Part shown: one piece after another, positions 24,201 to 33,308 of the stretch
Position numbering within the stretch: the stretch's first letter is position 1
How the letters are laid out: each line of letters begins with the position of its first letter
NCBI GenBank assembly: GCA_010015745.1
Contig: ML978244.1
Location: 1 to 64,000 of the forward strand
Source of the DNA: Setomelanomma holmii
Lineage: Eukaryota > Ascomycota > Dothideomycetes > Pleosporales > Phaeosphaeriaceae
DNA: 64,000 nucleotides
Direction of reading: 5' to 3'
Made by a program: the position numbers and the translations under genes
The notes under the pieces: generated by a model
Told to the model about the DNA's origin: nothing
Database searches by the model: none
What the model saw: the letters and a program-made list of their open reading frames with translations, nothing else

Positions 24201-24812
24201 CGCATTGCCCTCGATGTTTCAGGTGAGAACGCGATATCGAAGGCCTACGGAGATACAAAATCCTTCTGCAATCCCGAAGAGGCGCGATATATCGTGGGAC
24301 TTGTACGTAAGCTGCTCGTTTATAGGGCCTATGGATCTCAGCGGGATGCTCCTGGCAAGTATGCCCCTGTGCAGCCTCGTAATATTGGGATTATTACGCC
24401 ATATAAGGGTCAGCAGCGCCTCATCCGCAATCTACTCATGGCCAATGGACCCAACACGCCTGAGAGCAAGGTTGTGACCGAAGGTACCGTGAGCACAACC
24501 TGGGGCATTCAGGGTAGTGAGGTCGACATTGCCCTCATCTCGCTCGTTGTACGCGACCCTGCCAACGCGCTGAACAAGACCAAATTCGTCGCCATACAGA
24601 ATGGTCTTTGCGTCATGCACACGCGTGCTCGCCACTATCAAGTGACCACCGGCAACTTCAAGGGTTGGCTAAAAGCCAACATGATGTCTGACAAGGGCGG
24701 AAAACTTGCAAGCACTCCATACAAGGCCTTTCGCAATCTTTCGAAGGACTTTTACACTGAGAACGACATCGTGTTGTATCGTGATGTGGAACCTGACTCT
24801 GTTGGCGGATAA
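21297..24812 (+). CDS. Superfamily 1 (UPF1-like) helicase, intronless, 1171 aa
   Basis: A single ORF. The N-terminal 600 residues are unassigned and begin with an acidic, low-complexity segment. The helicase core shows a P-loop (YSPLGTGKTTAV, near residue 655), Walker B FIDEAGQA near 842, the SF1 Q-R motif LTRQYRKHPDLIRWPN, then GIITPYKGQQ and WGIQGSEVDIALIS, as in the UPF1/SEN1/NFX1-type group. It should be an ATP-driven RNA or DNA helicase, but the substrate cannot be inferred. After the stop at 24812 a coding-like frame continues (see the next entry), so the native C-terminus may be longer. The lack of introns over 3.5 kb is unusual beside its neighbours. Confidence 0.85.
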   Translation: MAPQPTSSKNIFEQLPSGSEEHTDATASASVEDRAAAEGPPQKKSKYHNAQLDVSDYETDDEDKMDLGEGAPAPIPAAPRLYREGVEQIPENLKFQEFSSRPDIDPFSSSLAGYDVSCIHSEYCGKDKPVLPNLKVARESAMVMFMDEKSGKTRLVQGSIPAGKKKEDKDKVLMVSINMDRQMPCVTLEVARPDSDKVVTYRVFANCIRPADPNTSVAAGISMQTYTEDMDETDIKDFNKSVARGHSHLVSCAKEKNLMQLTISLYQPQKHNPRAYQSRPLFSGISELELKNIRNKDADDKLWPTMSTFERTICFLDRAANFIVFRRLYCSDLAQLEKFKNFFVGSMHLCSQFRNFWYYQLQTETPDANGKMSAEGNISGRKCDLELTQPPRWMVTKFLAYSATQGSPVTKVDPLTWAAFSEFRQYPSVQDYAFLVRLALARERNSQRQLIRDMEDSSNGVCHSRFKSMDGLPGAYFAKISIPGVAPGMRAELVKPELETRIKLRVAGMGGDVKQYEGKIVKAPKSEDVGPEQGKDFDFAAQVWGPVYDFGTSKYDVQLQFIDDRTTVDRGRNATESMVATQLKRKEGVDIPAVILRAKGTIPANKLNAGLQLPKEKIDEALKRVKDIQELNPGQIDAVKSTMLSTEGLALIYSPLGTGKTTAVTAAAHEHVRLGDKVIYTCASNKAVDAALSAFRKYQDATIRAVRFVGGLQSFEKKRDLAAPGADMTVFDGLANPTITAATKANPDSMFHIKREKSIRKWAEIESHRMHDKAKEYFDNIGNTQKLSSQKAKQKAKDIKILNEEFTDYFVQNEVDIVFTTCSSACHPTLNGNFKLVAAFIDEAGQATIPDTCMALDPFKESIKWLTMSGDYQQLTPVVTTQTTNEALSSLADSLFRQLLTDPDSPYTPIMLTRQYRKHPDLIRWPNKMFYEGKLETDDIATKDTPESRTARRFFDQLGKGKKNLNSRRIALDVSGENAISKAYGDTKSFCNPEEARYIVGLVRKLLVYRAYGSQRDAPGKYAPVQPRNIGIITPYKGQQRLIRNLLMANGPNTPESKVVTEGTVSTTWGIQGSEVDIALISLVVRDPANALNKTKFVAIQNGLCVMHTRARHYQVTTGNFKGWLKANMMSDKGGKLASTPYKAFRNLSKDFYTENDIVLYRDVEPDSVGG

Positions 24813-25119
24813 GGGCAAGGGCACCAAGCTGAAGGAGAGCTTCTTCTACGAATCCGAGGTTCCTACGCTCGATGCTTCTAAATATCGCGAAAAGAAGCGC
24901 AAGGCTCAAGGGACTGGTGCCCCAAAGTTCTACTCGGAAGATCGTCGCGAGACGACCATCGGTGCCATCATGAATACACTTGCGGGCGCCGCCTTGTCCA
25001 ACCCGCGAAGAGCCAATGGAAATTTGACACGTTGCAGCGTCAGGGCCGTGGTTGCCACGGTGTTGTATCTGCCGTGGGTGGCCCTATGGAGGAAGAGTAT
25101 AAATGGACGTGAAGTGTAG
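24790..25119 (+). pseudogene. Frameshifted C-terminal tail of the SF1 helicase
   Basis: Just past the helicase stop, another frame reads ADKGKGTKLKESFFYESEVP and on through a Lys/Arg-rich stretch (KYREKKRKAQGTGAPKFYSE) to a stop at 25117-25119. The composition is coding-like and continues the basic tail expected of such helicases. One lost or gained base near 24800-24812 explains both. No GT-AG intron there repairs it. It could be a real frameshift, a sequencing error, or chance. Confidence 0.5.
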
Positions 25120-25448
25120 ATTAGCAACCAAATCTCGATCCCCTGTTGTCGTAGAAGTTGGCCGGTATGCGCGAAGAAACAAATTGTCGCGATGCAACGC
25201 GGGGTGCTGCATCGCACTACTTTGCAAATATCGATCGTTCGCGCATGAGCGGAGCTCTGTAAGTCATCAGGGTCTGCCATATATGCCGTGCGCGTAGCTT
25301 CGTCACTTTCCTTTGAAAAAAAAAAAAATCGTGTTATTGCATTGGTGGCGGTTTGGGAGTTTGCGAAGATCAGGTCGCAACGACTAGCACACGCACAGAC
25401 GTCCTGTATGGTGCAATCTGCAGTTCCCCACCTTGCCCAGCAAAGGGC
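25120..25448. other. Intergenic, with a 15-nt A run
   Basis: A homopolymer of about 15 A lies near 25314-25328. No target-site duplication or element boundary was seen. Otherwise nothing. Confidence 0.35.
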
Positions 25449-25454
25449 AAAAAA
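25449..25454 (-). terminator. Pol III terminator of the tRNA-Leu gene
   Basis: Six T on the minus strand, 36 bp past the tRNA 3' end. This is a normal RNA polymerase III stop signal and suggests the interrupted gene can be transcribed as a unit. Confidence 0.6.
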
Positions 25455-25511
25455 CAATCCTGGATTGTCCGATCAATGTCAGACGAATGCTGATGAGAGT
25501 GGGACTCGAAC

Positions 25512-25563
25512 CTTATAAGGTATTAATGTTTTGATATGCCAATGAACAAGAACACCAACTTAC
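25512..25563 (-). other. 52-bp intron-like insertion in the T stem of tRNA-Leu
   Basis: It starts GTAAGT, a consensus spliceosomal donor, and ends TTATAAG. Removing exactly this GT-AG segment rebuilds the T stem GTGGG-TTCGAGT-CCCAC with five perfect pairs. Box B is preserved because the base after the insertion is G. Confidence 0.72.
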
Positions 25564-25622
25564 CCACGCCACTTTCGTGACCAGGAATATGTGCTAAGGA
25601 GACCTTAACCTGGCGCCTTGGA

Positions 25623-25675
25623 CTTGTTAGGAGGTGTAGGTGTGAAAGGAGGGTGTTTCGAGGACTAACCATAAC
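25623..25675 (-). other. 53-bp intron-like insertion in the D loop of tRNA-Leu
   Basis: It starts GTTATG and ends CCTAACAAG, a CTAAC branch-site motif directly before an AG. Removal leaves a D loop of 11 nt between stem halves GCC and GGC. The exact 5' border is uncertain by a few bases (a better donor, GTTAGT, lies 6 nt further in). Confidence 0.65.
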
Positions 25676-25693
25676 CAACTCGGCCATCTCACC

Positions 25694-27237
25694 GCTGTGA
25701 TCGATGGCAAACAATGAAACTATATAGTAAATATACTTATTTTTTGGCACAAAATCCCATTATCCTTTGTGCGGTCGGGTTCGGCAGTGGAGGGGCAGAC
25801 GTGGCGCATGCTCTGGGTCCGGCTAAATCGGCGGAACTTCGAACACCACTTTCTCATTCGCTACTGATCACATGCGCGAGTCATGTCTAGCATGTGCAAA
25901 GTCTTCCAGTGCAATTTGAACTTGACGAGTGCGTGGGCGCCCCGTACCAGGGCAGTGCTCGATCATGCCTAGAGAAGATACAAACTTCGCGCGTGCAGGC
26001 TACAAGTATTTGCACTGCTAAAGATCAAGCATATTCCGCAACTCTCCACATTTCGCCGCCTCCTTGAGAACTTCGGTGAACCGACTGAACTGTACATGAT
26101 AACATCGGAACGTTCACATGTACAAAATGCTAATCCCACACTTGCAGTACTGCTCTTGATAATATTCTACATCCCGAAACTAACTTATGTGTTCAGAGAC
26201 GATTTGAAACAAATACACGGTAATTATTGGCCCTAAGAAACATTTTTAAGTCCTGGAGAGTACCAGGAGCTTATTGTCGCTATTCGGGTCCAACAAGCAG
26301 GATTGAAATGCAGGTACAAATCGTGAGAGTAGCGACAAAGGGCGTCAGTGCCACCAGATCGTGCAATAATTCGTGCCCACCCAGCTCAGCATTCGCGAAC
26401 TACATAAATCGCAATTTTATTGTATTACGCAAGCCTGAATATCATCGGAAACTTTTACAAACTACATTAGCTACAGACAAAACTCTGTGAAGCCATACTG
26501 GTTGTTGCGACAGGAATATGCGAAAAGGGCCTTCACTTGGTCGGGCACAAAATCTTGCACCACCTGGTGGTGCGTGCAGCTATTCATACCGCAACAACGA
26601 CTCTGCGTCAAGTACCAAAATTGGCTCAATCCCAATCCGGATCAACATCATTCGTCTGGCATTATTCTGCTTCCAGGATTTAATTTTGCTTATTTTGCGC
26701 TGAATGGGTCACCAGTGAAAGTGACTAGAGGTTGCCTTAGGAAGATACGGGGATTATGCGGGGAGTCTGTGCGCGATCCTGCCTCACTACGAGTTTACAA
26801 TCGCGACTTTGGAACCACCAAGCTCAAATATTTTTCCAAGATTTTTCTTTCGTACCTCTTCTATCTTTTGGCTTGTGTTTTCCTTTTGACCATCTTTTTA
26901 TGACTTTTCATGATTCAGCGTCGCGAGAGGCACCTTGAGGCTGTTCACTCTCAGCCTTGTGCTCAACGCAAACGAGCGTTACGTGTATTTCCAAGTAAGG
27001 CGCGTCAGGATCGTCGCTAACGACGCGACACGCGAAGCGCCGCCGTCAGCTCACCCGGGCCGTTGCGTGAATATTGAAAGCGCAAGCGCTGAAGAGAATC
27101 CAACACGCGACCACTTTACTAGCCAGCCTGCTATAGTATGTACTACATCACCCGCCTACGGACACTGGCAAGCAACAATTCAACCAACGAAATTAGAACA
27201 GAATATCCAACCACGCCACCACAAAAAAGAAATAGCG
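25694..27237. other. Intergenic, upstream of tRNA-Leu and of the F-box-like gene
   Basis: About 1.5 kb. AT-rich DNA with TATATAG near 25721-25727 lies 5' of the tRNA. No gene could be supported, although the F-box-like frame stays open without an ATG back to 26935. Confidence 0.35.
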
Positions 27238-28239
27238 ATGCTGCACTATCAGAATGGAGGTCTCACATACCAGGAGAATTCCGCTCGAATCCAGATCGAT
27301 CGAGCATCGTTCGCCTCCTTGCCTGGCGAACTTCGAAACTTGACCTACGCTTCTACCTTGAAGTGGAAAGGAGCCATCTCGGTCGTGTATGATGCGGACA
27401 TCAACCGCTTCCACACGCCCAACATCAAACATGTTGATGGCCGTACACCATTGGAGGCGCTTGAACTCCTGAGCGACCTTGACTACAACATCCGCTGCGA
27501 GGCCCGTTCATACTTCTTCGCCAACAACGTCTTCCAAGTCGAGACTTCTCAGCACTCCTCGACACATTCAGACTATGTCGAGACCTACATCGCCTTCCTG
27601 GCGAACATCGGAGAGATCGGTCGTCAAAGCCTACGCTGGCTTCGTCTGACGGTCAGCGGCGACAGCAAGCAACACCATCCAACACGCAACAAAGGCGTCA
27701 AGCTCTGGAGTCTCGTAGCGGACTGCTTCAACCTCCTCACTCTAGACATCTACGCCGAGATCGACTACTTCTACATGGATCAACACGCGGCGATGAAGAT
27801 GTACATGAACACCAATGGATCACCAGTCGGTAGTCCCTGGCCGATCGTTCTGGAAGCCATGCAAGAGCTCACCAACCTAAAGCGCCTGGTCTTGCGCCCA
27901 GTCTTCAGCTCGCGCTGGCGATACTTCGATCTCTCTGTAAATGGCAAGCTGATGTGTCCATCACACACCGCGCGCGAGGACATGCAAAAAGTCCGCTTCA
28001 AGGTGCGACGCCCGTACGACGAGGCTGCTGCGCTATCTGCGCAGGTCAAAGGCGTGGTGCGGCATGGACTGCGCGGTACAGGCAGCGTGCGAGTGTTGAC
28101 GACGGAAACATGGGAGCACTATGGTGCGGACGTGATTCTCAACCATAACAAGGAGACTGATGAGTGGGAACCAGAATCATGGGGTAGATGCAAGCTGTAT
28201 GGACGGTCTTTCACTTACAGTAATGGCTTCAAGGATTAA
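27238..28239 (+). CDS. F-box-like domain protein, 333 aa, lineage-type hypothetical
   Basis: The first ATG in the frame is at 27238 (MLHYQNGGLTYQ). The N-terminal motif FASLPGELRNLTYASTL is the short F-box-like signature found in large, variable protein families of Dothideomycetes. The rest contains several predicted beta/helix stretches (YVETYIAFLANIGEIGRQSL; LKRLVLRPVFSSRWRYFDLS) with no other recognised domain. F-box-like proteins may recruit targets to SCF ubiquitin ligases, but many members of this family are uncharacterised. There are no introns. Confidence 0.75.
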   Translation: MLHYQNGGLTYQENSARIQIDRASFASLPGELRNLTYASTLKWKGAISVVYDADINRFHTPNIKHVDGRTPLEALELLSDLDYNIRCEARSYFFANNVFQVETSQHSSTHSDYVETYIAFLANIGEIGRQSLRWLRLTVSGDSKQHHPTRNKGVKLWSLVADCFNLLTLDIYAEIDYFYMDQHAAMKMYMNTNGSPVGSPWPIVLEAMQELTNLKRLVLRPVFSSRWRYFDLSVNGKLMCPSHTAREDMQKVRFKVRRPYDEAAALSAQVKGVVRHGLRGTGSVRVLTTETWEHYGADVILNHNKETDEWEPESWGRCKLYGRSFTYSNGFKD

Positions 28240-28465
28240 CAGGAGCAGTTGGGCAACATTTTGGACTGCGACAAGACAGCTACTTGGATATTGCAGGTGG
28301 ATGTTGGCGACAAGCCTTGGACTGTTTGCGAAGGATAAGGCTAAAGATTACGACAGCGGAGGACGTTCATGTATCATATCATCACTTAGAGACCAGTTTC
28401 AGCCTTTTGTATGTCAAAAATCTGCTGGAACATTGTACAAACTTCCAAGCGATCGTATTCTGAAC

Positions 28466-29326
28466 CTACTTCTTCGCAACAGCCACCAGTGCAATCATTG
28501 GAACTCCAACCAATGCTTCAGCTTGACCAGATCTTTCGACTTTCACAACCACCTTGTCAGCAGTCAGCTCCAGCTCCTTCCTGAAGTGAGCAAGTTCACT
28601 TTCAGTCAAGCCGAGCGCCGCGCCAAACAACATCACCAGTCGATCGCACAGCTCACCCACGCTCTTTGCGGTATAATGAATCCCCTCTTTCTCATGAACC
28701 TGTACATTCTCAAACCCAGCATCTCTCATGACCTTCTCCAGATGTGCACCTTGATACCAGTCTTCAGCTATCGGGATCCGAAACAGCGGCGCATCCGGCT
28801 TCACCACACGCTGAGCTTGGTGAATGAGATCAATGTATCCCAACTTCGCCCACGAAGTAACAGTAGCAGTACCCTCAGGCTTCAGCGTGCGATAGATCTC
28901 GCTCGCTCCTCTCGGCCCGTCTTTGAAGAACAAAATGCCCACATTCGTGAACGAGTGCGTGAAATGGTTGTCTGGCAAGCGCAAGTCTTCTCCGCTCATG
29001 ACATCGAAGGACACGCGATCTTGATGCTCTGCGACGGCTGCATTGGTTTGGAAGAAGTTTCGTCCTAGCTCGATCATTGCCGGTGCAAAGTCGACGCAAG
29101 TGATGGTTGCGGGAAATTTTCTGGCTGCGGCATGGTTGAAGAGAATTTCTTGAGCTACGATTCCTAGACCGCATGCATTGTCTAGGACGTGAGAACTTTC
29201 GTCGAAGGGTGGCGATATATCGACGATGTATTGCGCTAGCTCGCGTGTACAGCCGCCGGTGGAGGCTTCATACTTGGCTGCACCGTCGTTGAAGTGCGAC
29301 TGGACGGTGATTGGTGTGCTCATCAT
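28466..29326 (-). CDS. Class I SAM-dependent methyltransferase (286 aa)
   Basis: An intronless ORF starting MMSTPITVQSHFNDGAAKYE (the second Met is equally possible). Motif I is HVLDNACGLGIVAQEIL, with Asp and a Gly-rich loop. Motif II is ITCVDFAPAMIELGRN, a post-I acidic motif is MSGEDLRLPDNHFTHSF, and the downstream block is EIYRTLKPEGTATVTSW. This is the UbiE/LaeA-like small-molecule methyltransferase fold. The substrate is unknown. It may serve secondary metabolism, but no biosynthetic backbone gene is adjacent. Confidence 0.88.
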   Translation of the reverse strand: MMSTPITVQSHFNDGAAKYEASTGGCTRELAQYIVDISPPFDESSHVLDNACGLGIVAQEILFNHAAARKFPATITCVDFAPAMIELGRNFFQTNAAVAEHQDRVSFDVMSGEDLRLPDNHFTHSFTNVGILFFKDGPRGASEIYRTLKPEGTATVTSWAKLGYIDLIHQAQRVVKPDAPLFRIPIAEDWYQGAHLEKVMRDAGFENVQVHEKEGIHYTAKSVGELCDRLVMLFGAALGLTESELAHFRKELELTADKVVVKVERSGQAEALVGVPMIALVAVAKK

Positions 29327-29796
29327 GGTGAAATTGCTGTGTATGATGATCTGCAGAGGTGCTGAGCTGGGATTTTAATGTAGCGTGTACTTGGTGTCCG
29401 GCTTTATGTAGACCAGAGGTTATGCAAGTAAGCTGGACGCCTCACGCTCGGCCTGTCGGCGCGTAAAGGTGAGATAAGCTCACCCCTTTTCGCCCTGTTT
29501 AGAGGTTGTTCTAACCACAATGAATAACTTGAAGTAGGTTCTAGTGGCTATTAAATTTTGACGCCGCTGCGGAGTGAGTGTTGAGCCGGCTTCGTACTCA
29601 TCTTACATCAATATCTCAAATTGGCGAATTGCAACATTTCGAGTAGACTAGTGACGAACCTTGACGGGTACAGGAACGCAACACATGACTGACGGCAAGA
29701 TCTGTTTCCAAGGCTACTTGTGTGTCTTCTACGACGAGATATATTGCTCCCGCTTCCAATGATCTACACACGGTGCCGAACTCTTTCTACTTGTAT
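29327..29796. other. Intergenic
   Basis: 470 bp between the methyltransferase start and the thioesterase 3' end: promoter of the former and 3' UTR of the latter. Nothing else was seen. Confidence 0.35.
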
Positions 29797-30971
29797 CTAT
29801 AGCTTCGTATCGTTCTTGAACCGGATCAAACCGTCTTGAAAAGTAGTCGCTATATGGACACCAGTATCATAATCCCACATGCGACTTGTGTGCAGAGCTC
29901 TTCCACCAGTCGCTCTTGTCAGATGCGCTTCTTGGACGAACCACTTTCGTCCGTCCTTATCACCCGTCTCGCAGCCTGCAAGATTGCATAGCGGCAATGC
30001 ACCATCTTCCCAAAGCGTCGGATCAGCGTTCGGATGGTTGAGACGTGGCTCCGCCGGCATGGTGAGGTCTCGGATGCCCACGTGAAAGATCACACTGTGT
30101 GATAGGGATGCCATACGGGTATAATCGCGTGCGTGATCAAGATGATTTGGCACAATAAATAAAGAATTGCGATCTGATGCGTACAGATGAGCACATGCGT
30201 GCATGTTTGCTTCTCTTGTCAAGACGAGCTTTTGTGAACGGTCCGACGGAAGTGGATATGGTGCCGTCGGCAACGGTAAAGCTCCGCGGAGCGTGTAGAA
30301 CAGAAGTTGTCGTCGGTCAAGAGCTTTGCGCTTTGCGTTGAACTTGGTCATATCCGCTTTCCGGATGTGCAAACCACCCAGCGGGTTGAAATGCTCTGGA
30401 TGTGCTGGCAGATAAGTCTCGCGGAAATATTCCGAGTCATTGCTAGGCGCTGCCGGATGTTCCATGGGCTCCTTTTCTTTGGCCCCCAGAACATCTCGAT
30501 ATGTCTCCTTCAGATCGTTGGTGTCCTGAACATCGAATGGGGATCCTTCTTCTTTCTTGAATGAGCATGTACAGGTGAACATGTCGCCATTATTTGCGAT
30601 CTGAGATACCGTGACCGATCGTGTGCAGTAGTTGAAGCCATCTCGTACTTTCTTCACCCGATACGTGTAATGCTCATTGGGTTTGCCTCCAAGAATGAAC
30701 CAGCCAGTGATATTCTGCAGCGAGTCAGCAAGCAAGAGTTTGGCAAGGCATCGGAACCCACATGTATCATGAGACCTTCGTTGACGGTCTGCGCAGCAGC
30801 CCAGGCAGCTTGAGCGAACACATGACCTCCGTACGTCCCATTCTCTCCCCCTGTCGGTGAGTACGCCTTCACAATGGAGCGGAACGTCCAATCATCGATC
30901 TTCTCGAGCTCAATGACCTTGTCGAATGGGAGGACCTGCCTCTGCTCGGTGAAGTAAGTGCGAACAACCAT
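29797..30971 (-). CDS. Acyl-CoA thioesterase II (TesB type, 375 aa)
   Basis: Exons 30971-30762 and 30714-29797, intron 47 bp. The start is the first ATG (MVVRTYFTEQRQV); the frame is open a little further upstream but without an ATG. It shows the double hot-dog pattern: an N-terminal hot dog with GGHVFAQAAWAAAQTVNEGL, the joint YRVKKVRDGFNYCTRSVTVSQ, and a C-terminal hot dog with YTRMASLSHSVIFH and a product-end segment RALHTSRMWDYDTG. Such enzymes hydrolyse acyl-CoA, mostly in peroxisomes. The C-terminus is -TKL, a weak PTS1-like end, so peroxisomal import is possible but unproven. Confidence 0.9.
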
Positions 30972-31344
30972 CGTGCTGCTACTATTGCAATACAATCAGG
31001 TACGCATGTACTGATGGCTGCGATGTTGCTACATGATGCGCGAGGATGGTCAAGGGTGCGACAGGTCGGTTATAGACTTACCTCGGAACATAGCAGGTGC
31101 AGGAGAAGCGAACAATCTCCACAAGATCTCCATACAATCTCCGATGGCGTCATTCTCGCGTGCTTACAGCTCGACTCGTAGACCAGTTTCCTGCCTCAAG
31201 CACACCAGCATCACAATCATCAAAATATGTTAGCACGTGCTTTAATATTGTTTTAGCGCTTTCGAAAAGGTTCACATAACTGAGGGTCTTATATCAATCA
31301 GAAAGCCAGGCCGCGTATCGAATTGGTTTTGAATCTTGCCCGTT
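30972..31344. other. Bidirectional promoter region
   Basis: About 370 bp between the divergent thioesterase and permease genes; presumably holds both promoters. No gene was seen. Confidence 0.35.
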
Positions 31345-33031
31345 ATGGCAGCCTCAGAAACATCGCCTCTGCTCGGGGAGCGCAGCGAAGGAGATAATGC
31401 TCAAAGTTACATCACCGACGAAGACAACACCGAATCCACCGCAGTATCGCGTGGTACATTTGCCCGAAATCTTGGAGCTCTCGATGGTTTCGCGCTTCTT
31501 ATCAGCATCGTCATCGGATCTGGCGTCTTCTCGTCACCCGGACCCATCGATGCCAATGTTCCATCCCCAGGAGCAGGACTCCTGATTTGGCTTCTGGGTG
31601 GAATTCTAGCATGGACTGGAGCTTTGACCATGGCTGAACTGGGAACCGCGTTCCCTGGCGAAGGCGGTATCCAGCCGTACCTGACTTACATATATGGAGA
31701 GTTCTGGGGCTACATGGCGGCGTGGTCATGGATCGCTGCGACGATGCCTGCAACGCTTGCAATCTTAAGCGTAGTGTTTGTGGAAAGCATCTACTCGAGT
31801 ATGGGCATCAATGAGCCCGCGCCGCCGCTGACGCATAAGCTGGAGAGTCTTTTGGTGCTTGTTTGTGTCACGACTTTGAACTCGATAAGCACGAAGACAA
31901 GCACAAGACTGTCGAGCTTTTTCGTAGCAGTCAAGCTGCTCACAATATTACTGCTGATTATCGCTGGACTTGTCGTCGTATTTGTGTATATTGGGAAGAG
32001 CAAGGATCTGGGAGGGGAGGACTGGCATAGCAAGGGCTGGTTCGCTCCAAGAGACACGGTCTTGCCGGACGGGAACCGCTTTGATTGGACTAAAGTGACC
32101 ACCTGGGAGTCTTTGGGATTCTATAGCACCGCACTGTACGGTGCACTTTGGGCATACTCAGGCTGGGACAAAGTAGGATCTCGTTCTAATAGTAGGCGAA
32201 ATTCATGCTGATGGTTCTGCAGGCAAACTATGTTGCAGCCGAACTTCGCAACCCAAGCAAGCAGCTTCCCTTGTCCATTAACACCGCCATTCCGACTATC
32301 ATCCTGTGCTACGTCGCCGCCAATGCTGTATACTATGTGCTACTTCCATGGGAGGTCGTCTCAACCACAGATGCTGCTGCAGTCGTAAGTCCGGACCGAC
32401 TCTCCCTGGGAATCATCCCACTGACATCATATAGACAGCAGTAACTCACTTCCTAGGCAAAGGCGTAGCCTACTTCGCAACAGCACTCATCTGTCTAGTG
32501 ATCGCAGGCTCCGCGCTCGGCAACTCTTTCGTCGCAGGTCGCATGACTGTCGCAGCAGCCAACAACAACTGGATACCTCGTCTTCTAGGCAGTGTCGGTC
32601 AAGTCGCCACTTTCAAAGTGTCCAAAGCTGCTGAAGACGACGAAACCGCCGAAGACGCAATGGATAAGGGCGAATCGCCCATTAATGCCCTCATCCTGAA
32701 CACCATTCTGTCAGCGGTCTACATCCTACTTGGTAACATGCGGATCCTATTGACGCTCAACGGCCTCGCGGAGTACGCCTTTTTCTTCTTGACAGTGCTC
32801 GGCGCGATCATTTTGCGCTTCCGCGAGCCGAGCCTGCCGCGTCCGGTCAAGCCTTTCATTCTGATACCGATTGTCTTTGCGATAATTAGTGGCTTCGTAG
32901 TTATCAGGGGTGCTGTTTTCGCTCCTATTCAAGCTGCGATTCTGGTGGGGATATGGTTGGCAGGAGCGGCGTTCTACTACGTGCGCTTGTTCTTGTTGAG
33001 GCGTAAGGGAGGCGATGCGAGCTCGCAGTGA
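31345..33031 (+). CDS. Amino-acid permease, LAT/MUP1-like (528 aa)
   Basis: Exons 31345-32172, 32223-32384 and 32435-33031, with two 50-bp introns; total 1587 nt. The start ATG gives MAASETSPLLGERSEGD, with a cytosolic N-terminus. About 12 transmembrane helices follow. TM1 contains ISIVIGSGVFSSPG, the unwound GSG segment that binds the amino-acid backbone in APC-fold carriers, and later comes YGALWAYSGWDKANYVAAEL, the family signature before TM7. It resembles fungal high-affinity methionine and L-type amino-acid transporters. Localisation is plasma or vacuolar membrane; specificity is unknown. Confidence 0.9.
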
Positions 33032-33167
33032 AAGTCAGATCGTCAATCGCGCGTGATGGATAGATTTCGACTCTGTCATCAAAGTCTAAAGTAGCAGTCG
33101 TATGGACGACGACGCGAGAGGTAATCATCGCTATTAGTAGCCTGAACGTCACATTTTTACTCAGTTG

Positions 33168-33308
33168 TTACTTCTTGCCCCTCGGCACATCCGTGGGCTC
33201 GCTGATTTCGTGTTCGACTGAACTCGCCGTTCCCGCCCGCCGTGCTGCGACATCCTCGATATATTGTTTGTACTGCTTGTACGTCGCTAGAAACGTTTGC
33301 GAGTCCAT
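33168..33308 (-). CDS. Possible small or terminal coding exon (46 aa)
   Basis: An ORF beginning MDSQTFLATYKQYKQYIEDV and ending PTDVPRGKK has amphipathic, coding-like composition. Its frame is open upstream through QDRWKQRTRSS to a TAG near 33400, which might mark an intron acceptor. No family was recognised. It may be the last exon of a small gene whose 5' part I cannot place. A longer overlapping frame in the same direction looks less protein-like. Confidence 0.25.
   Translation of the reverse strand: MDSQTFLATYKQYKQYIEDVAARRAGTASSVEHEISEPTDVPRGKK

Larger units (their letters stand above)
25491..25693 (-). tRNA. tRNA-Leu(AAG) interrupted three times
   Basis: Read on the minus strand, the acceptor stem GGTGAGA (25693-25687) pairs with TCTCATC (25498-25492), with discriminator A at 25491. 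Box A is TGGCCGAGTTGG and box B is GGTTCGAGTCC; both are intact. The anticodon stem CCAGG/CCTGG encloses TTAAGG, giving anticodon AAG. It is interrupted after position 37 by a 16-nt canonical intron (25602-25587) whose CCTTA pairs with the anticodon. A class II variable arm (CAC GAAA GTG) fits leucine. Two further insertions split the D loop (25675-25623) and the T stem (25563-25512). Without all three the gene gives an 82-nt tRNA with T stem GTGGG/CCCAC. Only one G then remains in the D loop if the GT-AG boundaries are strict. It is either a functional multi-intron gene or a recently disrupted one. Confidence 0.8.

Noticed and set aside
25314..25328. A-run as the poly(A) tail of a retrocopied helicase
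   Set aside because: It lies about 500 bp past the ORF, and I found no target-site duplication. Intronless genes are common in fungi.
26935..27237. 101-codon N-terminal extension of the F-box-like protein
   Set aside because: It has no ATG, and the F-box-like motif sits normally close to the ATG at 27238.
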